From positions 1 through 13,087 of the forward strand of contig JBAYVN010000068.1 of assembly GCA_041674525.1 (NCBI GenBank): DNA of 13,087 nt, written 5' to 3'. Shown in pieces: positions 6,209 through 11,246 of the stretch. The notes under the pieces are model-generated. The model was not told the origin of the DNA, searched no databases, and saw only the letters and a list, made by a program, of their open reading frames with translations. Within the stretch, counting starts at the first letter, position 1, and each line of letters begins with the position of its first letter. Origin of the DNA: SHYQ01 sp041674525. GTDB lineage: Bacteria; Chloroflexota; Dehalococcoidia; UBA2979. The position numbers and the translations under genes are program-made.

Positions 6209-6251
6209 TCACGCCCGGATACTAGAATTCAGCGCGCCGCCGGTCCGAGGG

Positions 6252-7100
6252 CTACCGCACCGGCCAGCGGATCGGGGCGCGCTGCTCGCGCATGCGACCG
6301 CCACTCCCGCCTCGACGCAGCATCACAATCTCCGAGAGGATCGAGAGCGCGATCTCCTCGGGAGTCTCCGCCCCCAGGTCGAGGCCCACAGGGGTGCTGA
6401 CGGCATCCAGCGCCTCCATGTCGAGACCCTCCTCGGCGAGGTGCTGGATCACCGTCGCGGTGCGGCGGCGGCTGCCGATCATCCCCACATACACCGCCCC
6501 CCGCCCTACCACGTGGCGCAGCGCGTCCTCGTCCTGCTTGTGCCCGCGGGACACCAGCACCACGTACGTGCGCTCATCGAAGGTCATCGCGTCCAGCGCC
6601 GCCGTGGTGTCCCCGTCGTAGATCGCCTCTGCCATCGGGAAGCGTTCGCGATTCGCGAACTCCTCCCGGTCGTCCAGCACCGTGATGTCGAAGCCCACGA
6701 AGTCGCCCAGCGTAGCAACGGCCAGCCCGACGTGCCCCGCTCCGATCACGACCAGGCGCGCCGGCGCCTCGAAGAGTTGGATCATCAGCTCGGCGTCGCC
6801 CGCGTGGGCCTGGGAGCGCCGCGTCACCGCGCGCCCGTCCCGTCCGAAGTACAGCGTCTGCATGATCACGCGCGGGAAGTCCGTGAACACCGTCAGCGCC
6901 ACCTCGTGGACGGCGTCGTCCAGCGCGGCGTCGCCCAGCGTGCCGATGCGGCCGCCGTCGCGGCGTACGAGCATCTTGTCTCCGGGCGTGGCGATCGGCG
7001 GATCACCGCCCGACGTCACGGTGGCCGTCACCACCAGCGGCCCGCCGGCCAGGGCTCGCTCGATGTCCTGCGTGATTCGTGCGCGCGTCTCCGCGTCCAT
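6252..7100 (-). CDS. XdhC family protein (molybdoenzyme maturation factor)
   Basis: This 282-residue protein has a C-terminal XdhC Rossmann domain. It shows ARLVVIGAGHVGLAVATL (114-131) with dinucleotide-type GAGHVG, then VLDDREEFANRERFP, TYVVLVSRGHKQDEDAL, VYVGMIGSRRR, and LDLGAETPEEIALSILSEI near the end. XdhC proteins bind molybdenum cofactor and hand it, often sulfurated, to xanthine dehydrogenase-like enzymes. The N-terminal 100 residues resemble a CoxI half (VTSGGDPPIATPGDKMLVRRDG...RIGTLGDAALDD), but the GGGC and CGG cysteine motifs are missing. An intact CoxI domain is encoded 431 bp downstream, suggesting a split or complementary pair. The start ATG 7100 lacks a clear Shine-Dalgarno; imperfect repeats lie 11-51 bp upstream of it. 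Confident on family, unsure of the client enzyme. Confidence 0.9.
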   Translation of the reverse strand: MDAETRARITQDIERALAGGPLVVTATVTSGGDPPIATPGDKMLVRRDGGRIGTLGDAALDDAVHEVALTVFTDFPRVIMQTLYFGRDGRAVTRRSQAHAGDAELMIQLFEAPARLVVIGAGHVGLAVATLGDFVGFDITVLDDREEFANRERFPMAEAIYDGDTTAALDAMTFDERTYVVLVSRGHKQDEDALRHVVGRGAVYVGMIGSRRRTATVIQHLAEEGLDMEALDAVSTPVGLDLGAETPEEIALSILSEIVMLRRGGSGGRMREQRAPIRWPVR

Positions 7101-7110
7101 CTTCGTCCGT

Positions 7111-7151
7111 TTCAGGTCGTCTTCACATCGTTCAGATCGTCGTCAGATCGA
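7111..7151 (-). repeat. Four imperfect 10-bp repeats upstream of xdhC
   Basis: Units TTCAGGTCGT (7111), TTCACATCGT (7122), TTCAGATCGT (7131) and GTCAGATCGA (7142) start 11, 9 and 11 bp apart, about one helical turn. They lie in the leader of xdhC, 11 bp before its ATG. They could be tandem operator half-sites on one DNA face, or local slippage. Confidence 0.5.
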
Positions 7152-7281
7152 CCGCCGCCCCCCGTGACGCCCGGGGCCTGCCTCGGCGTGCGTCGCAGCG
7201 TACCGGGCCAGCGCACCGTCGCCGAGGTCGGGAGCGAACGCGTGTTGCCGCCGGAGATCATACGCCAGCGGCGGCGGTGCC

Positions 7282-7761
7282 CTACCCGCGGGCGCGCGGC
7301 CCGCGAAAGTGCTCCGTCACCACCTCCGCGGGCGTGAAGCGCAGCACCATCCACAGCGCCACGGCGACCACCAGGACGTCGTCCAGCTGTCCGAGCACCG
7401 GGATGAAGTCCGGGATGATGTCGATCGGCGTGGCGAGGTAGACCAGCAGCGGCACCGGCAGCAGCCGCACGAGGAGCGGGACGCGCCGGTCACGCATCAG
7501 GCCCCACACCCCGCGTGCCACGCCCCGCCATCCGAGGTCCTCGATGTCCTCGATGAGGTCGCGCACGCGCCGATCGCGTGCCGCCAGCGCCCCCGCGGCG
7601 CCCAGCACGACGAGCACCGCCCCGATCCCGAGCACCCACACGAGCCACGCGGGCCAATCGGACGCTCCACCGGGCAAGATCGCCTCCGGGCTTTCGCCGT
7701 CAGTCGAGGACGTTGCTCCCTGATCATGGCCCGGTCCATCAGAGGTGAAGGTCCGCTCCAC
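7282..7761 (-). CDS. DUF1232 (YkvA-like) membrane protein
   Basis: This 159-residue protein starts at GTG 7761 (VERTFTSDGPG). An acidic, low-complexity N-terminus (1-33) is followed by one strong hydrophobic helix (about 36-60, WPAWLVWVLGIGAVLVVLG). A short amphipathic linker then leads into a DUF1232 domain: DRRVPLLVRLLPVPLLVYLATP, then IDIIPDFIPVLGQLDDVLVV (113-132). The PIDIIPDFIPxxGxxDD motif is diagnostic of the family, whose members are small membrane proteins without an agreed function. The start has no good Shine-Dalgarno, and the first residues overlap nothing. It follows ychF by 23 bp, so coupled expression is likely. Family assignment is firm; function unknown. Confidence 0.85.
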   Translation of the reverse strand: MERTFTSDGPGHDQGATSSTDGESPEAILPGGASDWPAWLVWVLGIGAVLVVLGAAGALAARDRRVRDLIEDIEDLGWRGVARGVWGLMRDRRVPLLVRLLPVPLLVYLATPIDIIPDFIPVLGQLDDVLVVAVALWMVLRFTPAEVVTEHFRGPRARG

Positions 7762-7784
7762 CGAGGGAAGGGCAGGGCGCCCCG

Positions 7785-8879
7785 CTAGAGGTTGAACAGG
7801 ATGTTGATCACGTCGCCGTCCTGGACGAGGTAGCCCTTGCCCTCGGTGCGCAGCTTGCCCGCCTTCTTCAGCTCGGCGCTGGAGCCCTTCGCGGCCACCA
7901 TGTCCTGCCACGTGGCCACCTCGGCGCGGATGAAGCCCTTCTCGAGATCGCTGTGGATGCGCCCCGCCGCCTCCGGCGCACTCGCGCCCCTGCGCACCGT
8001 CCACGCGCGGCACTCGTCCTCGCCCGCGGTCAGGAACGATTGCAGACCGAGCAGCTCGTAGGCCGCGACGATCGCGCGGTCCAGCGGCGACTCCGGCGGC
8101 AGGCCGAGGTCCGCGCGGAACGCCGCCGCATCCTCCGGCTCCATCTGCGCGAGTTCCGCCTCGATCTTGGCGCACAGCGCGGCCACCGCTACGCCGGGCT
8201 CCGCGTAGCGCGCGGCGAACTCCGCCTCGATCCCGGCGGCGCGCGCGAGGTCGTCCTCGCCGATGTTCACGACCAGCAGCACGGGCAGCCGCGTGATGAA
8301 CTGGTAGTTCCGCAGCTCCCTGTCCTCCGACTCGGTGAACGTCATCGACCGCAGGCCGCGTCCGCCCTCCAGGTGCGCCTGCATGCGCTGCAGCAGGTCA
8401 CGGTGGCGCTCCATCTCGCCGCGCTCGCTCGCCTTGATCGACCGCATCTCCTGGTCGAGGCGCGACAGCCGCCGCTCGATCAGGCCGAGGTCGACGAACG
8501 TGAGCTCGAGGTTCAGCGCCTCGACGTCGCGATGCGGGTCGACGGTGACGTCGGGGTGCGGCACCGTCTCGTCCTGGAAGGCGCGCACCACGTGGACGAT
8601 CGCGTCCATCTTCGCGATCTCGGCGACGAACTGCGCGCCCGGCCCCTCCGTGCCGAACCCGGCCACGGGGAAGTCCACCCAGCGGATCTCGGCGTACGTG
8701 GTCTTCTTCGGGCGGAACACCCCCGCGAGGGCATCGACGCGCGGGTCCGGCACGTGCACCACGCCGACGTTCGGCTGGTTGCCCGCCGAGTACGCCCCGA
8801 CCTGCGCCGTCCCCCGCGTCACCGCGTTGAACAGCGAGGTCTTCCCGCTCCGAGCCTTGCCGATGATGCCAAGTTCCAT
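7785..8879 (-). CDS. ychF: Divergent YchF family ATPase
   Basis: YchF is an Obg-family P-loop NTPase that prefers ATP, binds ribosomes and affects stress responses. The 364-residue product has the normal family length. It shows the P-loop GKARSGKT (7-14) in place of the usual GLPNVGKS, PNVGVVHVPDPRVDAL (36-51), a helical hairpin insertion rich in Arg/Glu (about 134-172), and the ATP-specificity motif NxxE as VVNIGEDD (N205, E208). The C-terminal part is typical (DECRAWTVRRG, HSDLEKGFIRAEV) and the TGS end is GYLVQDGDVINILFNL. The G3 region reads WVDFPVAGFG, not the canonical DxxG. The start ATG 8879 precedes MELGIIGK; the much longer upstream frame overlaps the TPR gene and is rejected. The Shine-Dalgarno is weak. 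Confidence 0.93.
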   Translation of the reverse strand: MELGIIGKARSGKTSLFNAVTRGTAQVGAYSAGNQPNVGVVHVPDPRVDALAGVFRPKKTTYAEIRWVDFPVAGFGTEGPGAQFVAEIAKMDAIVHVVRAFQDETVPHPDVTVDPHRDVEALNLELTFVDLGLIERRLSRLDQEMRSIKASERGEMERHRDLLQRMQAHLEGGRGLRSMTFTESEDRELRNYQFITRLPVLLVVNIGEDDLARAAGIEAEFAARYAEPGVAVAALCAKIEAELAQMEPEDAAAFRADLGLPPESPLDRAIVAAYELLGLQSFLTAGEDECRAWTVRRGASAPEAAGRIHSDLEKGFIRAEVATWQDMVAAKGSSAELKKAGKLRTEGKGYLVQDGDVINILFNL

Positions 8880-8922
8880 GCCGCCAGTCTCGCGGGGCGC
8901 GGGCGGGGAGGCAAGGGTGTGG

Positions 8923-9315
8923 CTATCGAAGACGCGCGAGCCGTCGTTCGATCGAGACACGAATCCGCTCGTGCTGGTCGCGGGGGGCGTATCCGCCTTC
9001 CGTCTCGGCGGCGTCGAGTGCTTCGCGAACCTCGGCGACCGTCGCGCCAGTCTTGGACAGCGAACTCGCGAGCCACAGCCATGCGCGCGCTCGATGCTCT
9101 CCCTCGAGCCCACTGGTCAACGCACGCCGGTAGTTGGGGATCGCGGCGGCCTCCTCGCCGCGGTTATCGAGGGAGACCGCGAGCCAGAAGCACGCCAGTG
9201 CGTTCGCTGGCTCGTCGACAAGAACGCGTTCGAACGCTGCCGCGGCCAACTTCCACTGGTGCTGCTCGCGGAGCGCAATGCCTTCGACGAATGACGGGTG
9301 ATCCCGAGGTATCAA
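8923..9315 (-). CDS. Small tetratricopeptide-repeat protein
   Basis: This 130-residue soluble, all-helical protein has TPR-type helix pairs. Residues 9-39 (FVEGIALREQHQWKLAAAAF...VDEPAN) and 40-72 (ALACFWLAVSLDNRGEEAAA...RRAL) fit the W/L-G-Y-A-F-A-P pattern, and a third, looser pair follows at 75-104. The C-terminal helix is Arg-rich. Such proteins serve as protein-binding scaffolds; the partner is not evident. The start is TTG 9315, immediately after the TAG of the upstream glycosylase gene (zero spacing), with GGGGAG 4 nt upstream, which indicates translational coupling. No other start codon allows the first repeat. ychF begins 43 bp downstream, so the three genes look like one operon. Confidence 0.8.
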   Translation of the reverse strand: MIPRDHPSFVEGIALREQHQWKLAAAAFERVLVDEPANALACFWLAVSLDNRGEEAAAIPNYRRALTSGLEGEHRARAWLWLASSLSKTGATVAEVREALDAAETEGGYAPRDQHERIRVSIERRLARLR

Positions 9316-10119
9316 CTAGCTCCCCACCACCGTCTTCCCGAACGCGCAGCGGTCAAGGAGCGGGCACTCGCCGCAGTGCGGCTGCGACTTCCGGCACGTC
9401 TGCTGGCCGTGGCGCACGATGAGCGCATGCCATTCGTTCAGCGTGCGCTCGTCGAGGTCGACGTGGCGCATCAGGTGGTCGCGGTAGACGTCGTACTTGC
9501 GGGGGCCGGGCGTGCGGCCGAGGCGTTCGAAGAGGCGGTAGGTGTAGGCATCCACGACGAAGGTGGGGAGGCCCCCCGCGTACAGCGTCATGGCGTCCGC
9601 GGTCTCCGGCCCCACGCCCCAGATCGCCAGCAGGCGCGCGCGCACCTCCTCCATGCTGCCCGCGAGCAGCGGATCGATGTCGCCGCCGTGCTCGTCCATC
9701 ACCACGCCACAGAAGGTGCGCAGCTTGCGCGCCTTCGTGCGGAAGTACCCGGCGGGACGCAGCAGCTCGGCGAGTGCGTCCTCGGGCAGGCCGAGCATCG
9801 CCTCGCAGGACAGCAGCCGCGCGGCGCGGAGGTTCGCGATGGCCTCCTCGGCGCCGCTCCACCACGTGTTCTGCACCAGGATGGCGCCCACGCAGATCTC
9901 CAGGCTGCGCTCCGGGCCGTCGATGGCGGCAGCGGGCCACCAGTCCTGCGGCCCGTAGGCGGTCATCAGCGTGTCGTAGACAGCGCGCAGCTCGCGCGCG
10001 TCCAACGGCTTCGGCAGTGCGGCACGCTGCCCTCGTGCGCCGGGCGCATCGACGCCCGCGCCCGTCTGCGCGCGTCCGCCCGTGCGCCGCGCCGCGCCGC
10101 GGCCGGAGGCACGGCCCAT
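9316..10119 (-). CDS. Endonuclease III-like HhH-GPD DNA glycosylase with 4Fe-4S cluster
   Basis: This is a base-excision-repair glycosylase of 267 residues. Visible features are the AILVQNTWWSGAEEAIANL helix pair (79-97), the helix-hairpin-helix LLAIWGVGPETADAM (163-177), the catalytic aspartate D190 in FVVDAYTYRLFERLG, and a C-terminal cluster motif C242-x6-C249-x2-C252-x5-C258. Endonuclease III uses a lysine in GVGxKTA for its lyase step; here that position is Glu (E172). This suggests a monofunctional glycosylase of the MagIII/3-methyladenine type rather than true Nth. The first 36 residues are Arg/Gly/Ala-rich and outside the fold, so the start at ATG 10119 may be too early, although no other start codon is seen before the domain. 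The TPR gene follows with no gap. Confidence 0.9.
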   Translation of the reverse strand: MGRASGRGAARRTGGRAQTGAGVDAPGARGQRAALPKPLDARELRAVYDTLMTAYGPQDWWPAAAIDGPERSLEICVGAILVQNTWWSGAEEAIANLRAARLLSCEAMLGLPEDALAELLRPAGYFRTKARKLRTFCGVVMDEHGGDIDPLLAGSMEEVRARLLAIWGVGPETADAMTLYAGGLPTFVVDAYTYRLFERLGRTPGPRKYDVYRDHLMRHVDLDERTLNEWHALIVRHGQQTCRKSQPHCGECPLLDRCAFGKTVVGS

Positions 10120-10137
10120 CAGCGCGTCCGCCCTGCG

Positions 10138-10152
10138 CGGATCGCCGATCCG
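10138..10152. promoter_or_regulatory. Palindrome CGGATC-GCC-GATCCG between divergent genes
   Basis: A perfect 6-bp inverted repeat with a 3-bp spacer lies 19 bp upstream of the glycosylase start and 75 bp upstream of the divergent membrane-protein start. It could be a small operator, but in GC-rich DNA such palindromes also arise by chance. No clear -10/-35 pair is visible in this gap. Confidence 0.25.
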
Positions 10153-10226
10153 TGTGCGAGGCGACCGTCGTACCGTGTTCGCAGCGAGGCGGCCACGGCC
10201 GTCCTCGGGGGATGCGGAGGTGCGCC

Positions 10227-10460
10227 GTGATCGACCGACTGAGGTCGCTGAAGACCCCGTGGCTGACGCCCGCCGCCGTGCTGCTGCTGCTGTTCGGCTC
10301 GCTGATGCTCGACAACTGGGCCGTGGTCGTGGTGGCGGCGGTGCTGCTCGTCGCGGGGCTGCTGTTCATGCCGCAGCAGCGCGTGCGCGGCCCGTTGGCC
10401 GCCGGCATCGCGATTGCCGTCGCAGCCGGCCTCGTGGTGCTGCTGAACTCGATCCGCTAG
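10227..10460 (+). CDS. Small hypothetical membrane protein with three hydrophobic helices
   Basis: This 77-residue protein begins VIDRLRSLKTPW and has three hydrophobic stretches separated by short turns: about residues 12-30 (LTPAAVLLLLFGSLML), 32-51 (AVVVVAAVLLVAGLLFM) and 59-75 (LAAGIAIAVAAGLVVLL). The GTG at 10227 is chosen because GGAGG lies 6 nt upstream; ATG 10212 is in frame but would place that site inside the gene. I do not recognise the family, and no catalytic motif is present. It is the only plus-strand gene between 1 and 11246, diverging from the glycosylase gene and converging on trmO, with which it shares the last three bases (CTAG). The clean ribosome-binding site and membrane topology support it as real. 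Confidence 0.72.
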   Translation: MIDRLRSLKTPWLTPAAVLLLLFGSLMLDNWAVVVVAAVLLVAGLLFMPQQRVRGPLAAGIAIAVAAGLVVLLNSIR

Positions 10461-10912
10461 CGAGCCCATCGCGGCAGGCTCGCTCTCGGCTCGGAGTCGT
10501 AGTGCGCGATGTACGGCTTGACGTCCAGCACCGGCGTTCCGTCCACGAGATCGAGGCCCTCGAGGCGGATCGTGTCGCCCTCGATGCCGCGCAGGCGGCA
10601 GACGGTCACGCTGATCGGGTTCGGCCTCGCCCCCCCGCGCAGCGCCAGCGCACCCTGGAGGGGGTACGCCGGGTCGCCGTTCGGGTACGCCCGCCGCCGT
10701 GCGCGCAGCTCCTCCGGGATGCGGTCGAGCCACCCCACGACGATGACGTGCGAATAGTCCGCGAGCCCCAGCAGCGCCTCGCCGAGGCCCGCGTCGAGGC
10801 GCACCTCGGACCGGACGTGCGCCCAGTCCACGCGATCGGGATCGTGCTCCTCGCACGCCACGCGGCCGATGGGCACCATGGTGATCGCGTCGATGTGCGG
10901 CCTCCTGCGCAT
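10457..10912 (-). CDS. trmO: tRNA (N6-threonylcarbamoyladenosine37-N6)-methyltransferase, TrmO/TsaA family
   Basis: TrmO uses S-adenosylmethionine to N6-methylate t6A37 in certain tRNAs through an unusual beta-barrel SAM-binding fold. The 151-residue frame shows the family motifs in order: MVPIGRVACEEHDPDRVDW, a DYSHVIVVGWLDRI strand-turn (52-64), ARPNPISVTVCRLRGI (95-110) and LDVKPYIAHYDSEP (129-142). The protein has no extra C-terminal domain, as in short forms. The start is unsettled. ATG 10912 opens the frame, but a consensus AGGAGG (10906-10901) lies inside it and a TAGAAT -10-like hexamer (10921-10916) is too close. ATC 10894 (6 nt after AGGAGG) and ATG 10879 are alternatives, and all keep the PIGRV core. 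Target tRNA identity is not shown by sequence. Confidence 0.88.
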   Translation of the reverse strand: MRRRPHIDAITMVPIGRVACEEHDPDRVDWAHVRSEVRLDAGLGEALLGLADYSHVIVVGWLDRIPEELRARRRAYPNGDPAYPLQGALALRGGARPNPISVTVCRLRGIEGDTIRLEGLDLVDGTPVLDVKPYIAHYDSEPRASLPRWAR

Positions 10913-11246
10913 GCCATTCTATGCGGCCCGCACGGTCCGCCGGAGCCCGCCCCCGCGCCACCCGCCACCGCGCGCATCCGGCCTACCGGCGACGCATACG
11001 CGAGCACGCACGACGTGGAGCGTGACCGCGCGCGACCATCGGCGCGACAACGTCGAGAAGGCGAATCCTGCACCAGCGCACGCGTTCAGGGCGCAGCAGC
11101 AGCCGAAATATATGGTAAGATGCAGGTGCGCTCGAGGCGTACCGGCCCCCCGGTCGACCACCCGGTCCTCAGCGCGACTGACGCTCGCAAGGCACGCTCC
11201 GGAACCGCGCGCGACCCGTGACGGCGCGCCGAGTGATTGAGGCTGT
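10913..11246. other. Divergent intergenic region between trmO and gyrB
   Basis: These 334 bp contain no plausible gene. They hold the trmO 5' region (TAGAAT at 10921-10916 on the minus strand), a long GC-rich neutral stretch, an AT-rich patch at 11106-11121 that is probably the gyrB promoter, and a roughly 120-nt gyrB leader with a small ACCGG-CCCC-CCGGT hairpin. No DnaA boxes are seen, so there is no sign of a replication origin here. Confidence 0.6.
11085..11121 (+). promoter_or_regulatory. Probable gyrB promoter
   Basis: The sequence AAATATATGGTAAGAT (11106-11121) is a sharp AT-rich island. Either TATATG (11109-11114) with TTCAGG at 18 bp upstream (11085-11090), or TAAGAT (11116-11121), can serve as -10; the -35 match is weak. 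It points to gyrB, about 125 bp downstream. Confidence 0.4.

Larger units (their letters stand above)
5821..6251. other. 431-bp gap between the XdhC-family genes, no convincing gene
   Basis: No reading frame here looks like protein: the ORFs on either strand are Arg/Ala/Pro-rich with no recognisable motif. What is visible is a promoter-like site (6203-6208) reading left, a strong hairpin (6063-6092), and a G-run (5915-5919) that can pair with either of two C-rich flanks (5908-5911 or 5928-5931). It reads more like a structured leader or a small RNA gene than coding DNA. I find no tmRNA, RNase P or SRP RNA consensus in it. Confidence 0.5.

Noticed and set aside
5821..6251. tmRNA, RNase P RNA or SRP RNA in the gap
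   Set aside because: The tRNA-like ends of tmRNA, the RNase P core GAGGAAAGUCC and the SRP GGAAGGAAGCAG-type loop were looked for and not found.
8880..9113. N-terminal extension of YchF to 9113
   Set aside because: It overlaps the TPR gene in another frame and is low-complexity; the YchF P-loop domain begins at MELGIIGK (8879).
10913..11246. Replication origin next to gyrB
   Set aside because: No DnaA boxes or AT-rich unwinding stretch, and neither dnaA, dnaN nor recF is adjacent.
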